A stretch of 64,000 bases of DNA from Bradyrhizobium sp. WBOS07 (GCF_024585165.1 NZ_CP029008.1:1860001-1924000), one strand, 5' to 3'. Counted from the first letter of the stretch, positions 52,068 through 60,000 are shown. Notes: a model not told the origin generated them from the sequence alone. Made by a program: numbers and translations.

Positions 52068-52748
52068 ATGATTGATCTATACTTCTGGCCAACCCCGAAC
52101 GGGTATAAAGCAGCCATAATGCTGGCAGAGTTGGACTTGGAGTATCGTGTAGTTCCGGTTGATATAACGGCAGGTGAGCAGTTTCATCCGGAATTTCTGA
52201 AGATCAATCCAAATAACAAAGTGCCGGCCATCGTGGATCACGATGGCCCGCACAACAAGCCATATGCAGTTTTTGAATCCGCGGTCGTTCTTATCTATCT
52301 CGCGGAAAAGTCCGGTAGATTTCTCTCTCAGGATCCTGAAAAGCGCTACGATACGCTAAAGTGGCTTGTATTTCAGAATACGACGATGGGTCCAATGCTG
52401 GGCCAAGCGCACCACTTCATGGTGTATGCGACTGAGAAGATCGATTACGCGATCGAACGTTATGATCGGGAAGTTGGTCGAATATACAACATTCTCGAGA
52501 AGCGCCTTGGCGAATTTGAATATCTCGCCGGCGAGTATTCCATCGCTGACATCAGCACATTCCCTTGGGTTCGCACGCGAAAGCTGCATCGACGTGACTT
52601 GTCGGAGTACCCGAACATTGATCGATGGTACCAGGCGATCAAAGACCGTCCGGGGGTTAGGGCGGGCATAAATACGTTGTCCGACAGCAAACAATGGGAA
52701 GCGAAGCCGGGCACCGAGGCCTGGAAGAATATGTTCGGAAAGAACTGA
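52068..52748 (+). CDS. Glutathione S-transferase (Nu/YfcG-like)
   Basis: This 226-residue protein has a thioredoxin-like N-terminal domain with 'YFWPTPNGYKAAIMLAELDL', the cis-Pro segment 'NNKVPAIVDHDG', the glutathione-contact 'ESAVVLIYLAEKSGRFL' and an all-helical C-terminal domain. The Thr-Pro-Asn motif is typical of the Nu/YfcG class, with disulfide reductase or ether-cleaving activity in relatives. Together with gor (34682) it argues for a glutathione-dependent step. It starts 12 bases after the flavin oxidase gene, in one operon. Confidence 0.9.
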   Translation: MIDLYFWPTPNGYKAAIMLAELDLEYRVVPVDITAGEQFHPEFLKINPNNKVPAIVDHDGPHNKPYAVFESAVVLIYLAEKSGRFLSQDPEKRYDTLKWLVFQNTTMGPMLGQAHHFMVYATEKIDYAIERYDREVGRIYNILEKRLGEFEYLAGEYSIADISTFPWVRTRKLHRRDLSEYPNIDRWYQAIKDRPGVRAGINTLSDSKQWEAKPGTEAWKNMFGKN

Positions 52749-52783
52749 AGTTCGCAACAATCCAAAAGCGAGCGTCGACTCGA

Positions 52784-53125
52784 ATGACTAACTGGGTAAA
52801 AGCCGCTCTTACGAAAGATGTGTCGGATGACAGCATTCAGCAGCTCAATATCAACGGATGCAAAGTTGCGCTCTACCGCTGCGGCGAAGAGTATTTTGCC
52901 ACGTCTGACGTTTGTACTCATGCCTATGCACTTCTGTCCGACGGTTGGCTCGATGGTTACGAGATCGAGTGCCCGCTTCATGGCGCCCGCTTCGATGTTC
53001 GAACGGGCGCGGCGTTGACCTCACCAGCAGAAACGGCCCTGGCAACCTATCCTGTTCGTGTCGCCGGTGATGCTGTGGAAATCGATGTCACCTCGGCACC
53101 GTCTAATCCCGACGCGTCAACCTAA
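52784..53125 (+). CDS. Rieske ferredoxin of a ring-hydroxylating oxygenase
   Basis: This 113-residue protein has the Rieske motif 'CTHAYALLSDGW' and 'CPLHGARFDVRTG' (CxH and CxxH ligands of a 2Fe-2S cluster). It carries electrons from the reductase at 55301 to the oxygenase at 53229. ATG at 52784 gives the normal length; a longer start would overlap the GST gene. Separate ferredoxin and reductase mark a three-component dioxygenase. Confidence 0.9.
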   Translation: MTNWVKAALTKDVSDDSIQQLNINGCKVALYRCGEEYFATSDVCTHAYALLSDGWLDGYEIECPLHGARFDVRTGAALTSPAETALATYPVRVAGDAVEIDVTSAPSNPDAST

Positions 53126-53228
53126 CTTAACGGCAAGGGGGGCGACGATGTCGCCATTTTGTGTGACGCCCCCATCTCGTCCGAAATAGCCGCTCCGCTT
53201 TGCTACAAGAAAAATAGAGGAGGTCGAA

Positions 53229-54644
53229 TTGACCAGCTTCAGGTCGGAAGTACCCAGCCCTGTGAGGCCGAGCGACGGTGGTGTCAGAGGTGGGCCAATC
53301 ACACCCGAAATGGTTTCGAAGCTGCTGGACGATCGACCCGATGACGGAATATTTCGGGTAGATCGGACGGTGTTCACCGACCAGGATATTTTTGAGCGCG
53401 AACTTACTCACGTTTTCGAGGGGACTTGGGTTTTCGTCGGGCTGGAAAGTCAGTTACGCAAGCCGAATGACTTCGTGACGACGTACATCGGGCGCCACCC
53501 CGTCCTGATTACAAAGGACGGGACTGGAGAAATTCGATGCTTCTTTAACACCTGTCGCCACCGCGGGGCGATCGTTTGCCCCTTTAAGAAGGGCAATCAG
53601 AAATTCCATGTTTGTCGCTATCATGGGTGGTCGTACGATAGTGCCGGCAAGAATGTTTCGATGACCGATGAGAAGGATGGCCAGTATCCGCCGTCCTTTC
53701 TTGCGGATGATCATGGCCTCAAGCCTGTTCCCAAGATTGCAAGCTATCGAGGGCTTCTGTTTGCAAGCGTGTCGCCCGACGTGCCGACGCTAGAGGAGCA
53801 TCTTGGTGACGCGCGCGCGTTTATCGATCTCGTTGTCGATCAGGGCATCGAAGGGCTGGAGTTCGTTGACGGAAACGTAAGCTACACGTTCGACGCCAAT
53901 TGGAAGCTTCAGTTCGAGAACGGGCTTGATTATTACCACTTCGCTTCAACGCACAGTTCGTATATCGACGTTCTCAAGAAGCGTGAAGTGCGGAGAGGAC
54001 CGCTAGAAGTAAAGCCGTGGAATCCGACAGAGACCGACCCCGACGCGCAAGGAAGCTTCAGCCTGGCGAGGGGGCACGCGATGATGTGGTCCATTCATGC
54101 GTCAAGGGTTTATAAGCTCCGCCCTCTCAATCAGGATGGCAAACTTCTGTCGACGGTTCAGGGGCAGACTCGGGAAGACAAGCTCAAGTGGATGTTTCGT
54201 CAGCGCAATCTCACGATTTATCCTAACCTGCAGATCGTTGATATCGGCACGCTGCAGTTGCGGACGTGGCGGCCATTGGCTCCGGACAAGACGGAGATTA
54301 CGTCTCACTGTCTTGCCCCAGTTGGTGAAAGTGACGAGGCGCGCCGCGTTCGCATCCGTCTGTATGAGGATTTCTTCAATCCGAGCGGTCTTGCGACGTC
54401 CGACGACAACGTCATGTACGAGCTTTGCCAGACCGGCTACGGAGCTCGTTTCGCTGGTCCTACGCAGGGGTATGCGCGAGGCTTGAGGCCGAAGTCCGGC
54501 GAGGCACTCAACTACTCTTCCGAATTGCAGGTTTCACCTGATCGGTGGACCTATGGAGCGCCCCTGTTCGGCGATGAGACATGCTTTCATTCCGGTTACC
54601 GGGAATGGCTGCGCCTTATGACTCGTGATCCCTCGGAAGGCTAG
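53229..54644 (+). CDS. Aromatic ring-hydroxylating dioxygenase, alpha subunit
   Basis: This 471-residue protein has Rieske ligands 'CRHRGAIVCPFKKGNQKFHV' followed by 'CRYHGW', and the mononuclear iron site 'GLDYYHFASTHSSY', with a late Asp near 'VRIRLYEDFFNP'. The sequence is most like the benzoate/anthranilate 1,2-dioxygenase group. It adds two oxygen atoms to an aromatic ring, probably of an aromatic acid or amine. GGAGG precedes the TTG start at 53229. The exact ring substrate is unknown, and no ring-cleavage enzyme is seen in the window. Confidence 0.92.
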   Translation: MTSFRSEVPSPVRPSDGGVRGGPITPEMVSKLLDDRPDDGIFRVDRTVFTDQDIFERELTHVFEGTWVFVGLESQLRKPNDFVTTYIGRHPVLITKDGTGEIRCFFNTCRHRGAIVCPFKKGNQKFHVCRYHGWSYDSAGKNVSMTDEKDGQYPPSFLADDHGLKPVPKIASYRGLLFASVSPDVPTLEEHLGDARAFIDLVVDQGIEGLEFVDGNVSYTFDANWKLQFENGLDYYHFASTHSSYIDVLKKREVRRGPLEVKPWNPTETDPDAQGSFSLARGHAMMWSIHASRVYKLRPLNQDGKLLSTVQGQTREDKLKWMFRQRNLTIYPNLQIVDIGTLQLRTWRPLAPDKTEITSHCLAPVGESDEARRVRIRLYEDFFNPSGLATSDDNVMYELCQTGYGARFAGPTQGYARGLRPKSGEALNYSSELQVSPDRWTYGAPLFGDETCFHSGYREWLRLMTRDPSEG

Positions 54645-54653
54645 GTTAGCGAC

Positions 54654-55154
54654 ATGTCAGAGGATGATTACCTGAAGATTGCTACTCGCGTTCTCTTCAC
54701 GGAGGCAAGACTTCTGGATCAGAAGAAATTCCGCGATTGGGTCAAGCTCTACGCTGACGATGCGATTTTCTGGGTGCCGGCCTGGAAGGACGAGTACGAG
54801 ACGACGTCCAATCCGAACCGCGAGCTTTCAATGATATATCATGAGAACTCATATGGGCTGAGTGACCGAATTGACAGGATACAGTCGCGAAAGTCCATCA
54901 CGGCGATGCCGCTTCCGCGCACGGTTCATTCCTATACGAACATCATGGTCGATGCGGCCTCGACGGATTCGATCGAGGGAAATGCCTGCTTCACGGTTCA
55001 TACGTACGATCCGCGCGCTTGTAAAAGCCATACCAACTTCGGACGCCTTGAATTTCGGCTGCGCCGTCTTGGAGAGGCTTGGCTGATCGGATTCAAAAAG
55101 ATTTCCCTTACGAACGATCAAATGGCCACTGCGCTCGATTTCTACAGCGTCTAG
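54654..55154 (+). CDS. Aromatic ring-hydroxylating dioxygenase, beta subunit
   Basis: This 166-residue protein has the small-subunit fold: 'LFTEARLLDQKKFRDWVKLY', 'IFWVPAWKDE', 'SRKSITAMPLPRTVHSYTNI' and 'GRLEFRLRRLGEAWLIGFKK'. It supports the alpha subunit in an alpha3beta3 hexamer. It starts 9 bases after the alpha gene. Its length is normal for BenB/AntB-type subunits. Confidence 0.92.
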   Translation: MSEDDYLKIATRVLFTEARLLDQKKFRDWVKLYADDAIFWVPAWKDEYETTSNPNRELSMIYHENSYGLSDRIDRIQSRKSITAMPLPRTVHSYTNIMVDAASTDSIEGNACFTVHTYDPRACKSHTNFGRLEFRLRRLGEAWLIGFKKISLTNDQMATALDFYSV

Positions 55155-55300
55155 CAAGTGCGTCGCAGATGAATATCAGCAGAATCTGCCAACTAGCCTT
55201 CGGCTGAAGGTATTGAATGTGAGAGTGCTCGGCGCCTGTCAACGGCGGATAAGGAGGACGGGCGCGCCGAATGTGCCCTTCCCCTACAGGGAGCGCTAAA

Positions 55301-56482
55301 ATGCGTTTTGTGATTGTCGGAGCAGGCCTCGCGGGGCACACAGCCGCCGTGCATCTTCGCGAGTTGGCGCCACAAGCCAAGATCGATATTCTCGGAGACG
55401 AACTCGGCCTGCCGTATGATCGCCCGCCGCTGTCCAAAGAAGTCCTTGGCGAGGGCGCACCGCGCTATCTGGCAAACGCGGAGACCTATCATGAGAACGG
55501 TATTTCGTATCATCCCGGACAAACCGCGACGCAGATCGATCGAAACCGCTCCGAAATTCTAACCGCTTGCGGAAATGCTTATGCTTACGATCGGCTACTC
55601 CTCGCGACCGGATCGCGGGCGAGAAAATTGCCGGATAGCGTCGGGCAAAGCTCGAAAATTCTCTATCTGCGAACGCTTGAAGACGCGGTTCGCTTGAAAT
55701 CCGTGCTTCGGGAATCGCGTCGAATTGCTGTGATCGGCGGCGGGTTCATTGGGTTAGAGGTTGCTGCCGCCGCTCGAGCGATGGCCTGCGAGGTTTTTCT
55801 GTTTGAGATGACGGATCGGATACTATCTCGCGGCATGCCTGCTATCCTGAGCCGTTGGGCTGAGAAATTGCATCGCCTGAACGGAGTCCAGTTCGAATTT
55901 GGCTCAAAGATCGATTCAATTCATCATCAGGATGATGGTTCGTTGCGATTGCGCTGGAATGCATTCGCAGATGTCGACGCAGTCGTTGTCGGGATCGGGG
56001 TTCAACCCAACACCCAACTTGCATCGGACGCGGGGCTGGACGTCGATGATGGTATTGTCGTGGATGATCGCTGCCAGACATCTGATCCGGCGATCTTCGC
56101 TGCGGGAGAGGTGACGTCACACCCCGTCTTAGGCGGCGCGTTTCGTCAGCGACTTGAGTCCTGGAAGGTGGCCTCGGGCCAATCGCTGGTCGCGGCGAAA
56201 TCCATGGCAGGGATTGACTCGCATTATGCGGAGCCGCCGTGGCTATGGTCGGACCAGTTTGGACACAACATTCAGTCGTTAGGAGTGCTGCAAAATGCTG
56301 ACCGCAGTGTCGTGCTGGACGATCCTGAAACGAACAATTGGACGGCAATCTTCCTCGATAGTCACGATAAAATTGCCGGCGCAATCGCGGTGAACAACGG
56401 CCGTGATATTTCGATGCTAAAGCGTGCCTTGCTTCATGACGGAATCATTCCAGAGAAACTGCTCAATAGAGCCGCCAGATAG
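55301..56482 (+). CDS. Ferredoxin reductase (FAD, NADH)
   Basis: This 393-residue protein from ATG 55301 has 'FVIVGAGLAGHTAAVHLREL' for FAD, 'LPYDRPPLSKEVLGEG', 'RIAVIGGGFIGLEVAAAARA' for NADH and 'IFAAGEVTSHPVLGG'. It is of the BphA4/CamA type and reduces the Rieske ferredoxin. A longer in-frame start (55271) exists, but the conserved FAD motif starts near 55301. It is the last intact gene of the catabolic cargo and follows the beta subunit by 146 bases. Confidence 0.9.
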   Translation: MRFVIVGAGLAGHTAAVHLRELAPQAKIDILGDELGLPYDRPPLSKEVLGEGAPRYLANAETYHENGISYHPGQTATQIDRNRSEILTACGNAYAYDRLLLATGSRARKLPDSVGQSSKILYLRTLEDAVRLKSVLRESRRIAVIGGGFIGLEVAAAARAMACEVFLFEMTDRILSRGMPAILSRWAEKLHRLNGVQFEFGSKIDSIHHQDDGSLRLRWNAFADVDAVVVGIGVQPNTQLASDAGLDVDDGIVVDDRCQTSDPAIFAAGEVTSHPVLGGAFRQRLESWKVASGQSLVAAKSMAGIDSHYAEPPWLWSDQFGHNIQSLGVLQNADRSVVLDDPETNNWTAIFLDSHDKIAGAIAVNNGRDISMLKRALLHDGIIPEKLLNRAAR

Positions 56483-56537
56483 CGCTCCTATTACGTGTTC
56501 ATCATGAGAACCGAGATACCGAGCGATATGCTTGGCT

Positions 56538-56627
56538 TCGACCAAACTCATTGCGCCTATGTTGGCGCGGTTCATGGCGACGGACAGAAGCTTTTTTGAA
56601 GGCTCGCCGAGTGCGTCATTTCGCTAA
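56538..56627 (+). pseudogene. Decayed DUF2274 gene, C-terminal remnant 1
   Basis: This frame reads 'STKLIAPMLARFMATDRSFF' before a stop at 56625, nearly identical to 'PTKLIAPMLARFMAADRGF' of the intact DUF2274 gene at 22948. The N-terminal half is missing and there is no start codon. It shows that another trb operon end once stood here, about 33 kb from the intact one. Confidence 0.75.
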
Positions 56628-56802
56628 GCGAGCCGAAGGGTAGCCCTCGGAGAGCATCCTCAGGAAAGAGTCAGAGCGGGGTTCCCATTGTCGGCTCTCC
56701 AATAGGCCGAATAGTAAAGCCGGTTTGGGCCCGCGCCATGCGCAGTTTTCGTTGCCTATTCCGAAGCTCTAGCCGGGACCGCGTTCGCAGCCGCGCCTTC
56801 CC

Positions 56803-56937
56803 GATCCGGCTAAGCTGGTCCCGCCGATGTTCAAGTGCGTCATGGCGGCGGATAAGGGGCCGGAAGGCGAGAGGAAGTTGTCAGTTAAGGTAGATAGCAT
56901 CAAAGCAGAAGGGGACGCCGCATGTATTGTAATATAG
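56803..56937 (+). pseudogene. Decayed DUF2274 gene, C-terminal remnant 2
   Basis: The frame from 56803 reads 'DPAKLVPPMFKCVMAADKG' and ends at TAG 56935. It matches 'DPTKLIAPMLARFMAADRG' of the intact DUF2274 at 11 of 19 positions. It is more diverged than remnant 1 and lacks an N-terminal half. It directly abuts the CBASS operon. The stretch between the remnants holds no recognisable gene. Confidence 0.55.
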
Positions 56938-56940
56938 CCG

Positions 56941-57417
56941 TCAGATCCTCGGTTGCCGCGTCGCGCGACGCACCCGTCGACCATAACGCTCGTTATCCGT
57001 CGGATCGGGGTGCTTGCCGCCGCCCTTCCAGTCGTCGGAGATCAGCCAGTCCTCGAAATAGTAAAGCCACGTTGTGGCCCAGGGTACGAATGTCTGATCG
57101 ATCCGCATCGTGCCGGTCCACTCGCGCGTTCCTGGCAACGTGAGGCACAGGCGCAGGGGATCATGATAGACGTGCGGCAGGGGCCGCTCACCCGCCAAAG
57201 CCGAAAGCTCGGGGTCCGTGACGAAGACGCTTGGTGTTTCGCCCCGCTGAAATGTAATGCGCATGGAGTATTCACGGCTAAGGGGCGTCGGCCTGTCACG
57301 ATAATCCCAAATAAAGCCAGTCGCGTGCAGCCGGCCTGTCCCCGTACAGATGGGATTGGCGCGCAGAAACATAAACTGCTGCGCGGGCGTCAGGTCTGGG
57401 CGGTCACGCGAAAACAC
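56941..57417 (-). CDS. CBASS E2-like protein (type II-short)
   Basis: This 158-residue protein has 'LTPAQQFMFLRANPICTGTG' at the N-terminus, the presumed active-site region 'PLPHVYHDPLRLCLTLPG' with Cys, and the family hallmark 'WLYYFEDWLISDDWKGGGKH'. It resembles the ubiquitin-conjugating-enzyme-like E2 half of Cap2. Operons with E2 only, without E1 and JAB domains, are the short form of type II CBASS. There it is thought to ligate the CD-NTase to a target and prime it. It starts with GTG directly after the CD-NTase stop codon. Confidence 0.82.
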   Translation of the reverse strand: MFSRDRPDLTPAQQFMFLRANPICTGTGRLHATGFIWDYRDRPTPLSREYSMRITFQRGETPSVFVTDPELSALAGERPLPHVYHDPLRLCLTLPGTREWTGTMRIDQTFVPWATTWLYYFEDWLISDDWKGGGKHPDPTDNERYGRRVRRATRQPRI

Positions 57418-58617
57418 CTAGTCACCGAAGAACGTGTTGGAGCGAACCGGCGTCGCATTGGCCGCGCTGGACAGCGTGAGCCCGACCGTCGGCGCGACGT
57501 AGAGCTTCTTGGCCGTGCGTGCCTGCGAAATGCTGTCGGTGCGAGCATCGATAACTTTGCGAACGACCGAACTCCCGAGGCTTCCTTCCAAGCTCTTGCC
57601 GATAACGTCGATGCCCTGCAAATCCGGAAGGGCCTCGAAGTCCGCCAGTGCCTTCGCATGCCACTCGTAGAAGGCGGCGGCGCGAGCCGGCTCAGTATTC
57701 CAGCGCTCGGCGAAGTTCTCGCCGACCGTGGTTTCGTTGGCCACCACATAGATCCGCCGACCATTGACGACCGGCTTATCGATGAAGTGTGGCATCAACC
57801 GAATGGTCGCGATCAGAACGTCAAGTTCGGAATCGAAAACAAAGCTCTTGACGCAATACTCATACGACTGTGCCGCGAGCGTGGTGATGATGATGGAGAT
57901 CGGTGCGATCTCCTCGACGACTTCCAGGAAATGCACATCACGATGCCGCTTGAGGATCTGCACCGTCCGCCGCAGGATGCCTTTGGCGGTGCCATGCACA
58001 GGGAAGGGCTCGACGGCCGCACGGTCCTCGGCAGCGAGAGCCTTTTGCATCCGCAAGGTGGGGATTAGGGCTGCCCTGCGTTCAAAGAGCGCCTTGTAGC
58101 CTTTCGGATTCGTCGGTTTGAATTCCCGCAGCTTCTTGTCGGGAACCAATTCGCCGCCGTTGGCGCATTTGGCATTGTTGATCGTCGGCGAGATGTCGAG
58201 ATGATATTCGCGTGCGTAGTTCAAGCGCCAGCAGCGCTTCTTCTCTTCGAGCATGGCAGCGTAGCGCGCGTTCTCCTTCAGGCGATCGCCGACAATGCGT
58301 TTCAACTCTGCCGGTGGCCGGTCAGCGGTAAAGCGCAGCACCTTGCAGATGAGATCGACGTCGAAATCTTCGCGCCCGATCGGTTTGACCGTCGTGCCGA
58401 GGCCGGTCGAGCCGTGAGCATAAATATCGATCCACTTCAGAAGAGGGTTGTCCGACCCGGAGAGCCATTCCGCGACAGCCTCGTAGCTCGTCCGCGCAGC
58501 CTCAAGCTGAGCAGCGGTCAACTCCAGCGCTTGGCAAATCTGATCGAGGAGCGAGTAAACCTCGGCTTTGCGCAAAAGCAGATGCGTCTGGGGAGGCGCC
58601 GTGAACATCTGATTCAT
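57418..58617 (-). CDS. CD-NTase (CBASS cyclic nucleotide synthase)
   Basis: This 399-residue nucleotidyltransferase has the pol-beta motif 'YAHGSTGLGTTVKPIG', with metal-binding Asp residues in 'DFDVDLICKV', and a third Asp in 'EYHLDISPTINNAKC'. It synthesises a cyclic oligonucleotide signal on phage infection, which activates the phospholipase. It overlaps the effector gene by 4 bases. The C-terminus ends 'RSNTFFGD', a flexible tail of the kind that the E2-like protein may conjugate. The clade and nucleotide product cannot be read by eye. Confidence 0.88.
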   Translation of the reverse strand: MNQMFTAPPQTHLLLRKAEVYSLLDQICQALELTAAQLEAARTSYEAVAEWLSGSDNPLLKWIDIYAHGSTGLGTTVKPIGREDFDVDLICKVLRFTADRPPAELKRIVGDRLKENARYAAMLEEKKRCWRLNYAREYHLDISPTINNAKCANGGELVPDKKLREFKPTNPKGYKALFERRAALIPTLRMQKALAAEDRAAVEPFPVHGTAKGILRRTVQILKRHRDVHFLEVVEEIAPISIIITTLAAQSYEYCVKSFVFDSELDVLIATIRLMPHFIDKPVVNGRRIYVVANETTVGENFAERWNTEPARAAAFYEWHAKALADFEALPDLQGIDVIGKSLEGSLGSSVVRKVIDARTDSISQARTAKKLYVAPTVGLTLSSAANATPVRSNTFFGD

Positions 58618-59630
58618 GGCTCAATTCCTTTCACGGTGTAGATAGGTTTGAACGATTCGGCAGTTTCCGTCAGAAAAACGGGTTCAATGCGAGGACGCTC
58701 CTTACGAGCTGATGAGGCGCCCATGCCTTTGAGTTGCGCGATCTTGCGCGTGTCATCGAGATTGAAGAAATCCTTCGGCACATCCGGGCAGCACCGGAAA
58801 ATCGCCTCACGTTCGTATTGATGGCCGGTAAGCAACTTCGCCATACCAAGCGCGCCATGCGACTGGCCGTCCATGAACAGGCGGGTCACATCCTTTGCGA
58901 GACCGCCCCAACCAGGCGCCTCGCCGATCATGTAGACCTCGTTGACGCAGCCCAGGCTCAGCACTCGCAGACTGCTGGCCGGCCAGTCGAGCAAAGTGAC
59001 GGCCTCGACCACCGCCAACGCGATCGGGTTGTTGGCCCATACGCCGCCGTCGAGCAGACCGACATCCTCGGCGGTCCGGTGGCGCTTGTAGTAGGTGGGC
59101 GCGGCGGCCGTCGCCATCGCGGCATCGACGGCGAGGCGCTTGTAATCGGTCTTGAGGCGGGGATGATGCGCTGTCTTGAAAATATAGACACCGCGATGGT
59201 CGGCATCCCATGCGGGAATCACCAGTCGCGTTCTCGCATCCCCAATGCGCCTGCTGCCGAGAACTGTAGAGAGTTCGCTCCGCAGCAGATCAGCGTCATG
59301 CTTCGGGGTGACGATGTGCTTGAGGCGACGCCACGCGTCGCCGGCGAAGCTCGCCAGAGCGCCGCCCGACTGTCCAAAAATGTGTGGGCCGCGACGGACA
59401 TAGAGGTCAAGGAGATCACGCGCGGGAAGACCCATCGCCAATCCGATCGCCAGAATGCCGCCCGTGGACGTTCCTGCGATCAGATCGAAATACTCTCCGA
59501 TGGGCCGGTCGAGATCCTCTTCCAGAGACGTAAGAAAGGACGCCGGCTGCGTTCCCATGATGCCGCCGCCGTCAATCGAGAGAATTCGACGAATCGGCGG
59601 TTTATCTGAAGGAACTGCAACCTGCGTCAT
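58614..59630 (-). CDS. capV: Patatin-like phospholipase effector (CapV)
   Basis: This 338-residue protein has the patatin signature: 'ILSIDGGGIMGTQPASFLTS' as the oxyanion loop, 'GTSTGGILAIGLAMG' with the catalytic Ser, and 'LLDGGVWANNPIALAV' with the catalytic Asp. In CBASS such enzymes are turned on by the cyclic nucleotide and destroy membrane phospholipids, killing the infected cell before phage release. Its gene leads directly into the CD-NTase gene, with DUF2188 just upstream. Confidence 0.9.
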   Translation of the reverse strand: MTQVAVPSDKPPIRRILSIDGGGIMGTQPASFLTSLEEDLDRPIGEYFDLIAGTSTGGILAIGLAMGLPARDLLDLYVRRGPHIFGQSGGALASFAGDAWRRLKHIVTPKHDADLLRSELSTVLGSRRIGDARTRLVIPAWDADHRGVYIFKTAHHPRLKTDYKRLAVDAAMATAAAPTYYKRHRTAEDVGLLDGGVWANNPIALAVVEAVTLLDWPASSLRVLSLGCVNEVYMIGEAPGWGGLAKDVTRLFMDGQSHGALGMAKLLTGHQYEREAIFRCCPDVPKDFFNLDDTRKIAQLKGMGASSARKERPRIEPVFLTETAESFKPIYTVKGIEP

Positions 59631-59635
59631 GTCGC

Positions 59636-59860
59636 TTAGCCCTTCGGAGGATAGGGATCGTGCCCGTAGGAATTCTTGTCGCGAATCCGACCGTCCGGCC
59701 GATGAATGACGACTTCGCTCTGCTGGTTGATCGCGATCTCCCGTGCAGCCCGTTCGGCATCTCCCTGGGTCGGATGGATCGAGGTTGCCCTCTCATTCCT
59801 TTCGCCACGCACGGCCCATTCGTCACCGTGCGGAACGACATGCTGATTCTTGCCTGCCAT
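59636..59860 (-). CDS. DUF2188 protein at the head of the CBASS operon
   Basis: This 74-residue protein begins 'MAGKNQHVVPHGDEWAVRGE' and has 'ATSIHPTQGDAERAAREIAI' and 'EVVIHRPDGRIRDKNSYG', the DUF2188 pattern. AGGAG lies upstream of the ATG at 59860. It ends 5 bases before capV and is thus co-transcribed with the CBASS genes. DUF2188 proteins are widespread small beta/alpha proteins without known function. Its tie to CBASS could be chance or could mark an accessory protein. Confidence 0.8.
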   Translation of the reverse strand: MAGKNQHVVPHGDEWAVRGERNERATSIHPTQGDAERAAREIAINQQSEVVIHRPDGRIRDKNSYGHDPYPPKG

Positions 59861-59909
59861 GCTCACAACTCCTGATTCCTTGACCTGATTCGCAAATCGT
59901 AATAAGTAG

Positions 59910-60000
59910 CTATACGCTCTGTCATAGCCTGAGCCGAAGAAATAGCCCCGCGGGGCTGTCGACGATCTAGACATGGAACTCTATACGATCTGTCATGGCC
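59910..60000. promoter_or_regulatory. Repeated operator between the CBASS operon and the XRE gene
   Basis: CTATACGCTCTGTCATAGCC (59910-59929) and CTATACGATCTGTCATGGCC (59981-60000) match at 18 of 20 positions. The second spans the start codon of the XRE gene. Between them lies the perfect palindrome AGCCCCGCGGGGCT (59944-59957). The first copy also has GCTAT-N10-ATAGC symmetry. Two copies covering divergent promoters suggest that the XRE protein represses both itself and CBASS. Confidence 0.6.

Noticed and set aside
56769..56984. 71-codon minus-strand frame after the E2-like gene
   Set aside because: It overlaps the E2-like gene end and the DUF2274 remnant, and has no family pattern.
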